From the NCBI GenBank assembly GCA_913048135.1, contig CAJWVY010000006.1:1-42406 (forward strand): a stretch of DNA of 42,406 nt. Direction: 5' to 3'. The notes under the pieces are model-generated. The model did not search any database. It saw nothing but the letters and a program-made list of their open reading frames with translations, and was not told the origin of the DNA. The position numbers and the translations under genes were made by a program. Shown piece by piece: positions 8,352 through 20,157 of this stretch (position 1 is the stretch's first letter; each line of letters begins with the position of its first letter). Source of the stretch: an uncultured Verrucomicrobiales bacterium. Its GTDB lineage: Bacteria > Verrucomicrobiota > Verrucomicrobiia > Limisphaerales > UBA1100.

Positions 8352-9443
8352 TCACGGGACGTCTGTGGCCAATTCCTTTTCGGTGCGTAACCGGAGTTGT
8401 CCACAGGCTGCATCGATATCATGACCTTTCTCTCGTCGAAGCGTCACAAGAGTGCCAAGGGCTTTCAGGCCATCCAGGAAAGCGTCCTGCGCCTCCACGC
8501 TGGGTCGGTTCCATTCCAAGCCGTCGACTTGATTGTAGGGAATGAGATTCACCTTGGCGCGCAGTTGCTTGGCTAATTGAGCCAGCGGCACGACTTGGTC
8601 GAGATGATCATTGATGCCTTCAATGAGGATATATTCCAGCGTGATCATACCGTTTTTCACCGACTGATATTCGGCGGCAGCCGCGGTGAGTTCCTTGAGC
8701 GGGTAACGCCGGTTGATAGGCATGATTTGTTCCCGCACCGCATCGGTGGCGCCGTGCAGGCTGATGGCCAGCCGATACTGCTTAGGTTGCTGCGCCAAAT
8801 CACGAATGCGCGGAACTAAACCGCTGGTGGAAATGGTGATCTTACGTGCCCCAATGCCGGTGCCCCAATCGGCATTGAGAATATCCAGCGCCGCCAATAA
8901 ATTGTCGTAATTGGCCATCGGTTCGCCCATGCCCATGATCACGAGGTTGGTGATCAGTCGGTCACGGGCACTGGCCGCATCGCGCCGAATTCGTTCCACG
9001 GCAAGGACTTGGTCCACAATTTCTGAGGGGGTCAGATTCCGCTTAAATCCTTCCAGTCCACTCGCACAAAACCGGCAGCCATATGCGCAGCCGACTTGAG
9101 TAGAAACACATAGCGTGTGCCGGTCGCTTGATTCGCCGTATAACGCCGGGTTGGCTGGAATAAGAACGCTCTCAACAAGCTGGCCGTCATCCAGTTTCCA
9201 GAGGAATTTCAATGTAGTGTCCAAGCTCCCCTGCTCCTTGGCAGGTTCAACGGAGGAAAACTGAAAGCTCTCTAACAACTGATTTCGAAGCGTGTCCGGC
9301 AGATTGCTCATGGCCGACCAGTCGGTAGCGCCTTTTTGGTGAACCCATTGAAGAATCTGATCCGCTCGATAGGCGGGCTCGTCTCGTTCCGCGAGCCAGT
9401 CTTTCAGGCTCTCGGGCGTTTGAGCTGAGATCGGCGGAAGCAC
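8352..9443 (-). CDS. rlmN: Dual-specificity 23S rRNA/tRNA adenine-C2 methyltransferase
   Basis: A radical SAM enzyme that methylates C2 of A2503 in 23S rRNA and A37 in some tRNAs. The 363 residues include the cluster-binding CAYGCRFC (Cys119, Cys123, Cys126), the SAM-binding MGMGEPMANYDN, and the C-terminal AACGQLR with the catalytic Cys near 347. The second methyl-carrying Cys also lies in the C-terminal half, as in RlmN. The N-terminal helical domain (ADQILQWVHQKG) is typical. The start is GTG at 9443, only 3 bases after the glgP stop. Position-8 Cfr homologues share the fold. The sequence is closer to RlmN, judging by the N-terminal RNA-binding part. Confidence 0.94.
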   Translation of the reverse strand: MLPPISAQTPESLKDWLAERDEPAYRADQILQWVHQKGATDWSAMSNLPDTLRNQLLESFQFSSVEPAKEQGSLDTTLKFLWKLDDGQLVESVLIPANPALYGESSDRHTLCVSTQVGCAYGCRFCASGLEGFKRNLTPSEIVDQVLAVERIRRDAASARDRLITNLVIMGMGEPMANYDNLLAALDILNADWGTGIGARKITISTSGLVPRIRDLAQQPKQYRLAISLHGATDAVREQIMPINRRYPLKELTAAAAEYQSVKNGMITLEYILIEGINDHLDQVVPLAQLAKQLRAKVNLIPYNQVDGLEWNRPSVEAQDAFLDGLKALGTLVTLRREKGHDIDAACGQLRLRTEKELATDVP

Positions 9444-9446
9444 GCG

Positions 9447-11552
9447 CTAGACCTGATAATATTTGCGGGAATAATCCTGCACCATGCGCCACGTGTTGTA
9501 CTGAGGCGCGATGGTCGCCATGGCGTGGCGCATTTTGTGAATCCACTTGCGCGGCAAGCCGGCCTGATCACGATCGTAAAAGGTCGGAATCACTTCTTCG
9601 GACAGTGTGCGGAACAGGTTTTCGCTATCGAGCCGATCCTGTTCCTCAATGTTATCCGGATGTTCATCGCCTCCGATGGAGAAGCCGTTCTCGCCGTCAA
9701 ACACTTCGCGCCACCAACCGTCCATGATGCTGCAGTTCAGTCCGCCATGCGCGGCTGTTTTCATACCGCTCGTGCCGCTGGCCTCCAGCGGCCGGCGGGG
9801 GTTATTAAGCCAGACATCACAACCGCCCACCAGCATGCGGCCGATTTGAATATCGTAGTTTTCGATGAACACCAAATGGCCGGCCAATTCGCTATGCTTG
9901 GAAAGGTGGGCAATTTTTTGGATGAACCGTTTGCCTTCCTCATCAGCTGGATGCGCTTTGCCGGCGTAGATGAACTGCACAGGACGTTCGGCGTCCTTGG
10001 CCAGCTTGGCGACTTTCTCGAACTGATCGAATATCAATGGGGCCCGTTTATAGGTCGCAAACCTCCGAGCGAAACCGATGGTCAGTGTGTCGGCATCGAG
10101 CAGGTGATCGAGGGTAATAAAATCGCCTTCACGTGCTTTGGGATCGTCGATCAAGCGGCTGCGGGTGAAATCGATTAATTCACGCCGGAGCCGGTAACGG
10201 AGGGCCCAGAGCTCCTCATCGGAGATGAATTCAGGGTCGTTCACGCGCGCCCAGAATTCCGGGCAATTGATTTTTTCGTGGAACAGCTCGCCTGCATCTA
10301 CACGGGGTTGCCAGAAATCACGGGCCGGTTTGCTCATCCAGCCGAGAAGATGAATACCGTTGGTCACGTGCCCGATCGGCACGTCATCGACCGGCACATC
10401 ATATTTACCCTGCCACATCTCTCGGCTAACAGCACCGTGCAGCTCACTCACGCCATTGGCGGCGCGGGCGGTGTTGAGTGCGAGGACGGTCATGCAAAAT
10501 GTTTCGTCTTCGTCATCGGCATTAAGCCGACCCAGCGCCATGAGATCCTTGTGGGAGAGGCTCAGGTGTTGCTCGTAACGGTTTAGGGCATAACTCATGA
10601 GGCCGGGATGGAATCGATCATGTCCGGCCGGTACTGGAGTGTGCGTGGTAAAGATAGATTCCTCACGCGTAGCACTCAAGGCGGCGTCAAAGTCATCGCC
10701 GGCGGCCATACGTTCGCGGATCAATTCCAACGCGAGAAAGGCCGCGTGCCCTTCGTTCATGTGGAAGACCGAGGGTGTTTCGCCTAAAGCTCGCAGGAGT
10801 TTCACGCCGCCGATGCCTAGGAGGATTTCCTGTTGAATACGCGTGGTGCTGTCGCCGCCATAAACACGCAGCGTGAGATCGCGGTATTGAGACGGGTTTT
10901 CCGGTAGATTGGTATCCAGCAGATAGAGCGGGCATCGGCCAACATTGATTCGCCAGGACCGAAATTGAACGGTGTCGGTCGCGATATCGACAGAGCAAAT
11001 AAGTGGTTCCCCTTCGGCATCCACCACCGCATCCATGGGCAGGTTGCGCGGGTTTAGCTGATTGTAATGTTCGGTCTGCCAATTATCCTGATTAATGGTC
11101 TGCTGGAAGTAACCTTCACGATAAAACAAGGTGATGCCGCAAAAGTTCAGGCCGAGATCGCTGGCGCTCTTGATATGGTCCCCAGCCAGAACGCCCAAAC
11201 CGCCGGCTGCGATAGGCAATGTTTCGTGCAAACCGAATTCTGCGGAAAAATATGCGATTCGCCGTTCAGAGAGATCTGGAGCTTCTCGGGTGACCCAAGT
11301 GTCCTGACTATTCAGATACGCCTCAAACTCGGCCAGGACATCAGCTACGCGCTTGGCGTAATCAGGCTCCATCAATCGTGTGCGAAGTTCGGTGTCAGAC
11401 ACTTCATGCAGAATGGCAACTGGGTTATGATAGACATTCTGCCAAGTACGCGGTGAGAGTTCGCCGAAGATTCCCCGTGCATCCTGATTCCAAGTCCACC
11501 AGATATTCCGAGCCAGACGATCGAGGGCCTGAATCTTGTCAGAAATGTCCAT
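9447..11552 (-). CDS. glgP: Alpha-glucan (glycogen/maltodextrin) phosphorylase
   Basis: Releases glucose-1-phosphate from the non-reducing ends of alpha-1,4-glucans. This 701-residue member of glycosyltransferase family 35 begins with the DUF3417-like helical part (LARNIWWTWNQDA) found in the shorter bacterial form. Key stretches are YFSAEFGLHETLPIAAGGLG, VFHMNEGHAAF, the TTHTPVPAGHDRF region and the pyridoxal phosphate Lys598 in ASGTSGMK. It is shorter than animal or E. coli enzymes (about 800 or more residues), as expected of this subgroup. The ATG at 11552 is the only good start. It is divergent from the plus-strand gene at 11641, with 88 bases between, and heads the glgP-rlmN-hisH-sod run. 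Confidence 0.94.
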   Translation of the reverse strand: MDISDKIQALDRLARNIWWTWNQDARGIFGELSPRTWQNVYHNPVAILHEVSDTELRTRLMEPDYAKRVADVLAEFEAYLNSQDTWVTREAPDLSERRIAYFSAEFGLHETLPIAAGGLGVLAGDHIKSASDLGLNFCGITLFYREGYFQQTINQDNWQTEHYNQLNPRNLPMDAVVDAEGEPLICSVDIATDTVQFRSWRINVGRCPLYLLDTNLPENPSQYRDLTLRVYGGDSTTRIQQEILLGIGGVKLLRALGETPSVFHMNEGHAAFLALELIRERMAAGDDFDAALSATREESIFTTHTPVPAGHDRFHPGLMSYALNRYEQHLSLSHKDLMALGRLNADDEDETFCMTVLALNTARAANGVSELHGAVSREMWQGKYDVPVDDVPIGHVTNGIHLLGWMSKPARDFWQPRVDAGELFHEKINCPEFWARVNDPEFISDEELWALRYRLRRELIDFTRSRLIDDPKAREGDFITLDHLLDADTLTIGFARRFATYKRAPLIFDQFEKVAKLAKDAERPVQFIYAGKAHPADEEGKRFIQKIAHLSKHSELAGHLVFIENYDIQIGRMLVGGCDVWLNNPRRPLEASGTSGMKTAAHGGLNCSIMDGWWREVFDGENGFSIGGDEHPDNIEEQDRLDSENLFRTLSEEVIPTFYDRDQAGLPRKWIHKMRHAMATIAPQYNTWRMVQDYSRKYYQV

Positions 11553-11640
11553 GGCCCAATCTGCGCCCTTGCGCCCCCAAAGGCCAAGCGGTTTTTTGTG
11601 GCAACCCCATCAAGAACATTGCAGAATTTTGGAGTTAACC

Positions 11641-12345
11641 ATGAAATTTCTTCAATTCATCATACTCAGCATCTGTGCGGGCCTTTCGCTTAACGCCCAG
11701 CCCAAAGATATTTTCGGGTCTGAACCGCCCAAAAAACCCGACATCACCGAAACGGCTCCCGGCGTATTTCAAGTAGGCACAGTCAAGCTCGTGAAGGCGA
11801 AGAATGAAATTTCCTTTCCTGCCAGTGTGAATATGAATGAGGGCCCAATGGAATATCTGGTAGTGACCGGCAAAGGGAAGACTCACGAGAGTCTGATGGT
11901 GACCAGCGCAGAGCCATTCCATGTGCAGGTGGCCATGCTGTTGCTGAATTGTAAAGGTAGTGATGGTAGGTTGATCCCGGAAAATGACACCAAGCCTGTT
12001 CCCGGCGAAAAGGTGGTGATCGAGTTTCATTGGAAAGACGGCAAAATGCCCAAGAAAGCGCCAATTGAGAAATTTGTGCAACGAGTGGATAAAAAGCCTA
12101 TAGGGAATGATCCGTTCGTCTTCAATGGCTCACGCATGTTTGAAGGCTCATTTCTGGCGCAACGCGACGGCTCCATTGTGTCGCTCATCACCGACAATGC
12201 AGCACAGTTTAACAATGCCCGCCAAGGCCGTGGTGATGACGAGCTCTGGCGGCCGCAACCTAAGGGATTGCCGGCTCTGGATAGCAACGGTACGGTGGTC
12301 ATTCGCGTGCTGCAAAATGTTAAAAAAGGTAAAGACGCTCGCTAA
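11641..12345 (+). CDS. Exported YdjY-domain protein
   Basis: A 234-residue secreted protein. The ATG at 11641 is preceded by GGAGTTAACC and gives a clear signal peptide (MKFLQFIILSICAGLSLNAQ), so longer forms starting at 11536 are discarded. The core has ISFPASVNMNEGPMEYLVVTGKGKTHESLMVT, a pattern typical of YdjY-domain proteins frequent in planctomycetes and Verrucomicrobiota (hydrophobic strand, 'EG-lEyl', 'gK-HESl'). The function of YdjY is not established. The C-terminal half mentions no catalytic motif that I recognise. It begins a plus-strand set of three exported proteins. Confidence 0.75.
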   Translation: MKFLQFIILSICAGLSLNAQPKDIFGSEPPKKPDITETAPGVFQVGTVKLVKAKNEISFPASVNMNEGPMEYLVVTGKGKTHESLMVTSAEPFHVQVAMLLLNCKGSDGRLIPENDTKPVPGEKVVIEFHWKDGKMPKKAPIEKFVQRVDKKPIGNDPFVFNGSRMFEGSFLAQRDGSIVSLITDNAAQFNNARQGRGDDELWRPQPKGLPALDSNGTVVIRVLQNVKKGKDAR

Positions 12346-12382
12346 AAACCAACTTTTTGATGCTACCTATCCAAAAATTCGC

Positions 12383-12859
12383 ATGAAAAAAATCATCTGC
12401 ACCTGCGCATTTGCGGGCTTGATCGTCGGCTGCACCCCGGCTGAAAATGCTGAAGAAGTCGATCCAACTTCGACCACGGGCAACGATAACAAGTCTGTCG
12501 AAGTACAACCGCCTTCCGAAAACGGCAAAGAGGAAGAGGTAGTTACTAAGATGATGTATATGGAAAAACGGGATGCCGAGGATAATATTGTCGGCCTGCT
12601 TGACGAGGGACTTTGGTTTAAGCAGGGCGATGAAGCTCCCTACACTGGTTTAGTGGTGGGCATGAACAAGCCGAAAGACGGCAAGCCGCCAGCGTTTCCC
12701 TACAACTATAAACGCGAATTTAAGGATGGCATTCAAGTGGGCGTGGAAACCGGTTGGTACACCACCGGCGAAAAACGGATTGAGCTCGTTTATGAAAACG
12801 GCGAAGTGGTGTCCATGCGCCAATGGGATGCCGACGGCAACGAACTGAAACAAGACTAA
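12383..12859 (+). CDS. Lipoprotein with MORN/YwqK-like repeats
   Basis: A 158-residue predicted lipoprotein. The signal peptide MKKIICTCAFAGLIVGC ends in a classic lipobox with the modified Cys17. An acidic low-complexity linker (about 20-55, rich in Glu, Asp and Thr) follows. The C-terminal half has YTGLVVG, FKDGIQVGVETGWYTTGEKRI and YENGEVVSMRQWDADGNEL. These are MORN_2-type units like those of YwqK, which pair 'G...G-...-yy-nG' turns. The ATG at 12383 lies 37 bases after the previous stop, and the next gene follows 19 bases later, so all three are probably one transcript. The role is unknown, and the lipid anchor suggests the envelope. Confidence 0.7.
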   Translation: MKKIICTCAFAGLIVGCTPAENAEEVDPTSTTGNDNKSVEVQPPSENGKEEEVVTKMMYMEKRDAEDNIVGLLDEGLWFKQGDEAPYTGLVVGMNKPKDGKPPAFPYNYKREFKDGIQVGVETGWYTTGEKRIELVYENGEVVSMRQWDADGNELKQD

Positions 12860-12878
12860 CCCAATTTAGGATACGACC

Positions 12879-14018
12879 ATGAAACAAGGAATCGCATCAT
12901 TAACCGCCCTGTTCGTCTTCGCCATGACCGGCGTGGCGCAGGTCGACATTTCCTTCCAGAACGAACTCCAGCGCTCCATTGATCGGGGTCTTGATTCTCT
13001 GGAAAAAAGCCAGCAGGAAGGCGGGTTCTGGACCAACGAAGATCATCCGGCTGTGACGGCCATTGTGCTCGTGGCCTACCACGGTAATCCCAACAAGCCG
13101 AAGGAAACTCCGGCATGGGTAACCAAAGCGCATGATCATCTTCTGAAATTCACTCAGTCCAATGGCAGTATCTATGTGCCCGGCAAGGGATTGGCGAATT
13201 ACAACACCGCGTTGAGCATGATGGCCATGTTGGCCTCCGGTGATGCGAAATATAATCCCACTATCATCAAGGCCCGCCAATTTCTGGTGCGTCAGCAATG
13301 GGATCTGGGTGTGAAAGGTAAAACCGATCACCCGCTGGACGGCGGTGTCGGTTACGGAAACTCGTATCCGCACGGCGATTTGAACAACACCCTGACCGCA
13401 CTGGAGGCGATCTACTACAGTCGCCATTTGGTGAAAGACACCCCGGAGGCCAAGAATGATCTTAACTGGAAGGCGGCTATTTCGTTTATCCAAAACTGCC
13501 AAAATCTCAGTTCGCACAACAAGCAACCTTGGGTGAGTGATGACCCTGAGAACAAGGGCGGCATGATCTATTTTCCTGGCAAAAGCATGGCCGGTCGCGC
13601 CAAGGGCAGCGAATCCGGCCGCACGGCGCTGCGCAGCTACGGTAGCATTAGTTACGCCGGCATGCTCAGTTACGCTTACGCTGATTTGGCCAAGGACGAT
13701 CCCCGCGTCACCGCGGTTCAAAAATGGCTCACGGACAACTACACCTTGAAGGAAAATCCGGGCATGGGAGCACAGGGTCTGTTTTACTACTACTATCTGA
13801 TGACCAAGGCCCTGACCTTCTACGGCACGGACAACCTGAAATTGGCCGACGGCAAGGAAGTCGATTGGCGCAAGGAAGTGGGGCTGAAGCTCATGGGCTT
13901 ACAGGATCAGGATGGTTCCTGGATCAACAAGGATGCCTCGCGTTGGTGGGAGAATGAGAAGCCCTTGGTCACGGCCTACAGCATTATTGCGCTGAGCTAT
14001 CTGCATCGCGGCCAATAG
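12879..14018 (+). CDS. Exported squalene-cyclase/prenyltransferase-fold protein
   Basis: A 379-residue protein with a signal peptide (MKQGIASLTALFVFAMTGVA). The rest has the alternating-helix pattern of the terpenoid cyclase/protein prenyltransferase alpha-alpha barrel, with recurrent 'QQ-dGsW' units such as GLQDQDGSWINKDASRWW and LEKSQQEGGFWTNE. The catalytic DXDD motif of squalene-hopene cyclases is absent: the place where it might fall reads DLNNT. A cyclase activity is therefore unlikely, and an exported binding or structural role is more plausible. Similar secreted proteins are common in planctomycetes and Verrucomicrobiota. It is last in the three-gene plus-strand set. Confidence 0.75.
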   Translation: MKQGIASLTALFVFAMTGVAQVDISFQNELQRSIDRGLDSLEKSQQEGGFWTNEDHPAVTAIVLVAYHGNPNKPKETPAWVTKAHDHLLKFTQSNGSIYVPGKGLANYNTALSMMAMLASGDAKYNPTIIKARQFLVRQQWDLGVKGKTDHPLDGGVGYGNSYPHGDLNNTLTALEAIYYSRHLVKDTPEAKNDLNWKAAISFIQNCQNLSSHNKQPWVSDDPENKGGMIYFPGKSMAGRAKGSESGRTALRSYGSISYAGMLSYAYADLAKDDPRVTAVQKWLTDNYTLKENPGMGAQGLFYYYYLMTKALTFYGTDNLKLADGKEVDWRKEVGLKLMGLQDQDGSWINKDASRWWENEKPLVTAYSIIALSYLHRGQ

Positions 14019-14131
14019 CTTCATAGAAACACAAGTCGCGGTTCGGGGTCGAATTTCGTTCCATGACCATCGAGGCAACAAAGACAGTCAAGTCCCCTCC
14101 TCTGTCCGGAGCACCTGGCATGTTCATAGCC

Positions 14132-14170
14132 AACAAAAAAGCCGCTCAACCATTGTCTCAGGCGAGCGGC
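14132..14170 (-). terminator. Intrinsic terminator of the gyrB-gyrA unit
   Basis: On the minus strand GCCGCTC (14170-14164) pairs with GAGCGGC (14147-14141), with a 16-base loop, and is followed by TTTTTT at 14140-14135. It lies 36 bases past the gyrA stop. Confidence 0.85.
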
Positions 14171-14178
14171 GATTGTTG

Positions 14179-14210
14179 CAGCCCGGACTCGGGCTGTTGT
14201 TGATTTTATT
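14179..14210 (+). terminator. Possible weak plus-strand terminator
   Basis: The stem CAGCCCG (14179-14185) pairs with CGGGCTG (14190-14196) around GACT. It is followed on the plus strand by TTGTTGATTTTATT. The T-tract is imperfect and starts several bases away. It could end the exported-protein transcript that stops at 14018, or simply be a stem in the gyrA 3' end. Confidence 0.35.
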
Positions 14211-16839
14211 CTTCGGCTTCTTCTTCGCCGGCGGCTTCCTCTTCCTTCTCGGCGGAAACCACGGGAGCAATGTCCTGCAGGCGATCTTTGTCGTCGACAT
14301 TCACCAAGCGAACGCCCTGGGCATTGCGACCAGTCTGGCGAACTCCGTCTACTGAAGTTCGGACCATTTGGCCGCCCACGGTGATCAGCATGATCTCGTC
14401 CCCTTCATGGACGGTGAGGCCGCCAACAACCTTGCCGGTCTTTTTGGTGATCTTCATGGTTTTGATGCCCTTGCCGCCACGTGATTGAACGCGGTAATCA
14501 TCAAAGTCCGTTCGTTTTCCGATGCCATTTTCGCCGGCAACGAGCAAGGTGGCGTCCTTGCTGACAATGGACAGGGCCACCACGTGGTCATCCTTGCCTA
14601 GGCGAATGCCTCTCACGCCAGCGGCCGCACGGCCCATGGTGCGGACGTCGTCTTCGTGGAATCGAATGCTCATGCCCTCCGCAGTAACGAGAATTACATC
14701 ATCATGGCCAGTGGTGAAGCGGGCCTCAATGAGAGTGTCGCCCGGGACGATCTTAATGGCGATGATGCCGCCCCGGCGGACGTTGGCAAAATCGCTAAGA
14801 GCGGTCTTCTTGACAGTGCCGGCGCGGGTGGTGAAGAAGATGCATCGTTCCTGTTGCCAGGTGAGATCTTCTTTTTTATCGCCATATACAGCCGCCACGC
14901 GGATGACGTCTGCGATCTTCTCGCCATGTTTCAGCTCCAGCACGTTGGCAATGCTGCGGCCCTTGGAGGCGCGGCCAAGATCGGGGATCTCATGCACGCG
15001 CTCGACGTAGACCCGGCCGGTGTTCGTGAAGAACATCAGGTAATCGTGAGTGTTGGCCGGGAACAAATGCTCGATGAAATCGCTGGCTTCCTTGTCGGTG
15101 GTTGCCTTGCGCGTTTTCATGCCAATCACCCCCTTGCCGCCGCGACGCTGGGCGCGGAAGGAGCTGGTGTTGGTGCGTTTGATCAGGCCGTTATGCGTAA
15201 GGGTAATCATCACCGATTCGTTGGCGATGAGGTCCTCAATGGACATTTCGCCCTCGTCCGGCGCGAGATCGGTGCGGCGCGGGGTGGCGTACTTTTCCTT
15301 AATCAGGGCCAGCTCATCCTTGATGATGGTGAGTACGCGCGATTCCTTGGCAAGGATGTCGAGGAGGTCTTTGATCTTCTCAACGAGTTCCTTGTACTCC
15401 GACCGGATTTTGTCGATTTCCAGACCGGTCAGTTGATAGAGGCGCAGCTCGAGAATGGCGTTTGCCTGTTCTTCGCTGAATTCATAACGACCGTTGTTCA
15501 GGCGCGCCTTGTCGCGAATCAGGATGCCGAGCTTCTCCACAGCGGCCTTGGTGAAGTCGAAGGCCATCAGTTTCACCTTGGCTTCATCGCGATTGGCGGA
15601 TTCGCGGATGATCTTGATGAACTTATCAAGATTCGAGAGCGCAATAATGTAGCCTTCCAGTGTTTCGGCGCGGCGCTCGGCCTTTTCGAGTTCGTACCGC
15701 GTGCGGCGCACGACGACTTCTCGTCGGTGCTCGATGTAGCAGTTGATGGCCTCCTTAAGTGTCAGCGTCTTCGGCTTGCCATGATCAATGGCGAGCATGT
15801 TGACGCTGAAGGAGGTGGCCAGTTGCGTGTGCTTGTAGAGGTTGTTGATGACCACCTTCGGGACGGCATCGCGCTTGAGCTCGATGACCACGCGGGTGTT
15901 TTCATCGGACTCATCGCGAACAGCCGTAATCTCGGAGAGGATCTTCTCATTGGCCAACTCAGCAATACGCTCGACGAGCGTGGCGCGGTTGACATTGTAA
16001 GGGATCTCGGTGACGACAATCTGCTGTTTGCCGCCACGCATTTCTTCCACGCCGAGGCGGCCACGGACCTTGATGGAGCCTTTGCCGGTGGAGAAATAAT
16101 CCTCCACGGGCTTGAGCCCGGTGACGGTACAGCCGGTCGGGAAATCGGGGCCCTTGATGTATTTCATCAGGCCCTTGAGGTCGATATCCGGATTATCGAT
16201 CTGGGCGCAAATGCCATCAATCATTTCGCCGAGGTTATGCGGCGGAATATTGGTGGCCATACCGACGGCGATGCCGGTACCGCCGTTGACGAGTAGGTTC
16301 GGAAATGAGGCCGGGAACACGGTGGGTTCCATCAGTCGCTCATCGTAGTTGGCTACCCAATCAACCGTGGCCTTGTCCATGTCGGCCATCAACGAGCCAC
16401 CCAAGTGGGTAAGCCGCGCCTCCGTATAACGCATGGCGGCCGGAGGGTCGCCTTCCACACTGCCGAAGTTGCCCTGGCCATCCACGAGCGTGTCGCGCAT
16501 GGACCACGGCTGGGCCATGTTCACGAGCGTTGGGTAAATGACAGCTTCACCGTGCGGGTGATAATTACCGCTGGTGTCACCGGCGATCTTCGCGCACTTG
16601 AAATGTTTCTTGGGCGGATACAGCGACAACTCGTGCATCGCGTACAAAATGCGACGCTGGGACGGCTTCAGCCCGTCGCGCGCATCCGGTAAGGCACGGG
16701 AGATGATGACCGACATCGAGTAATCGAGGAACGAGTTTTTGATCTCGTCCGCGACATTGATGGGGTCGATCTTTTCCTTTGCTGCAAAAAGAGGAGTGTT
16801 GGATACGGGCAACTCCCCGGAGCCCTTTTTCTTTGCCAT
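14206..16839 (-). CDS. gyrA: DNA gyrase subunit A
   Basis: The breakage-reunion subunit of gyrase, introducing negative supercoils with GyrB. The 877 residues contain the catalytic Tyr138 in AAMRYTEAR. The GyrA box QRRGGKGV lies at the start of the C-terminal beta-pinwheel, which identifies GyrA rather than ParC. Further pinwheel repeats (SRGGKGIKTMK) follow, then a Glu-rich tail. The quinolone-determining region reads HPHGEAVIYPT (94-104), with Ala99 and Pro103 where E. coli has Ser83 and Asp87. The N-terminal MAKKKGSGELPV resembles that of the neighbouring gyrB. The gene starts 9 bases after the gyrB stop and ends at a strong terminator. Confidence 0.97.
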   Translation of the reverse strand: MAKKKGSGELPVSNTPLFAAKEKIDPINVADEIKNSFLDYSMSVIISRALPDARDGLKPSQRRILYAMHELSLYPPKKHFKCAKIAGDTSGNYHPHGEAVIYPTLVNMAQPWSMRDTLVDGQGNFGSVEGDPPAAMRYTEARLTHLGGSLMADMDKATVDWVANYDERLMEPTVFPASFPNLLVNGGTGIAVGMATNIPPHNLGEMIDGICAQIDNPDIDLKGLMKYIKGPDFPTGCTVTGLKPVEDYFSTGKGSIKVRGRLGVEEMRGGKQQIVVTEIPYNVNRATLVERIAELANEKILSEITAVRDESDENTRVVIELKRDAVPKVVINNLYKHTQLATSFSVNMLAIDHGKPKTLTLKEAINCYIEHRREVVVRRTRYELEKAERRAETLEGYIIALSNLDKFIKIIRESANRDEAKVKLMAFDFTKAAVEKLGILIRDKARLNNGRYEFSEEQANAILELRLYQLTGLEIDKIRSEYKELVEKIKDLLDILAKESRVLTIIKDELALIKEKYATPRRTDLAPDEGEMSIEDLIANESVMITLTHNGLIKRTNTSSFRAQRRGGKGVIGMKTRKATTDKEASDFIEHLFPANTHDYLMFFTNTGRVYVERVHEIPDLGRASKGRSIANVLELKHGEKIADVIRVAAVYGDKKEDLTWQQERCIFFTTRAGTVKKTALSDFANVRRGGIIAIKIVPGDTLIEARFTTGHDDVILVTAEGMSIRFHEDDVRTMGRAAAGVRGIRLGKDDHVVALSIVSKDATLLVAGENGIGKRTDFDDYRVQSRGGKGIKTMKITKKTGKVVGGLTVHEGDEIMLITVGGQMVRTSVDGVRQTGRNAQGVRLVNVDDKDRLQDIAPVVSAEKEEEAAGEEEAEE

Positions 16840-16848
16840 TTCCTAAAG

Positions 16849-19494
<2,646 letters not shown>

Positions 19495-19526
19495 GCAAAA
19501 AAAAGGCTCTCGAGATGAGAGCCTTT
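19495..19526 (-). terminator. Intrinsic terminator after the anti-sigma gene
   Basis: On the minus strand AAAGGCTCTC (19526-19517) pairs with GAGAGCCTTT (19511-19502), with a five-base loop, and runs into a T-tract reaching 19497. It lies about 20 bases past the stop at 19547. It ends the long minus-strand unit that contains hisB, the sigma gene and the anti-sigma gene. Confidence 0.9.
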
Positions 19527-19546
19527 CGAAATCGTGGAATTTCGGC

Positions 19547-20137
19547 TTACCGTTCCGGGTTTTCGATGGATTCCGGAAGCGTGTTGGGATCTTCCGGACT
19601 GGCAAAATTACCGCCGTTTTGAGTGCCCTCAAAGCTGAATACGCCCACTTCGGGTGTTGCGGGGGATTCCTCCTCCATCACTGTCCCCGCGCCTTCAGCG
19701 AGGCCGCTAGGGGAATTTATCGGGTTGGTCTGGGGATTCTCGATTTTCGATCCGCCGGTTTTAGGCAAATCCGGGGTGGTGTTGATGGAATCGAAGTTCA
19801 GCATTAACGCGGAAATCGCCGCCAAACTGCCGACCGGAATCAGCCAGCGGAGGGCGTTGCCCAGGCTGCCGGACACCAGTTCCGGTTGGGTATTCTCGGT
19901 AATAGGCTCTTCGGCCTCGATCTGGCGCTCCACTTGCGACCAGTAAAACTCGCGGGAATCCTCCAAAACAGTCTGTTTTTCGCCCACTTCCAGCGCTTTT
20001 TGTATGGCGCGAAGGTCATCGGCTAATTCCTTGGCTTCCAGATCGTTATCGATCAAGTCAGCAATTCGGGCGGATTCTTGTGGAGCCAGCTCGCCGTCGA
20101 GCCAGGCTTGGATTTTCAGTCGGTCTTCCTGCTTCAT
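19547..20137 (-). CDS. Probable membrane-anchored anti-sigma factor
   Basis: A 196-residue protein with an N-terminal cytoplasmic helical region (MKQEDRLKIQAWLDGELAPQESARIADLI) typical of anti-sigma domains. One transmembrane helix spans about 96-113 (LRWLIPVGSLAAISALML). An exported tail is rich in Pro, Asn, Gly and Glu. The usual zinc anti-sigma signature HxxxCxxC is absent; there are no cysteines in that part. It lies 20 bases downstream of an ECF sigma gene, the standard sigma/anti-sigma order, so I infer it holds that sigma factor at the membrane. The signal released through the exported tail is unknown. Confidence 0.75.
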   Translation of the reverse strand: MKQEDRLKIQAWLDGELAPQESARIADLIDNDLEAKELADDLRAIQKALEVGEKQTVLEDSREFYWSQVERQIEAEEPITENTQPELVSGSLGNALRWLIPVGSLAAISALMLNFDSINTTPDLPKTGGSKIENPQTNPINSPSGLAEGAGTVMEEESPATPEVGVFSFEGTQNGGNFASPEDPNTLPESIENPER

Positions 20138-20157
20138 TATGCCTCTTTCTTATAGAC

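Noticed and set aside
12879-14018. Functional squalene-hopene cyclase
   Set aside because: The DXDD motif is missing, the protein is about 250 residues shorter than the enzyme, and it is exported.
14656-16296. A 546-codon plus-strand frame opposite gyrA
   Set aside because: It is a shadow of the strongly biased gyrA codons; the real gene is on the minus strand.
14206-16839. ParC instead of GyrA
   Set aside because: A full GyrA box (QRRGGKG) and further pinwheel repeats are present, and gyrB is directly upstream.
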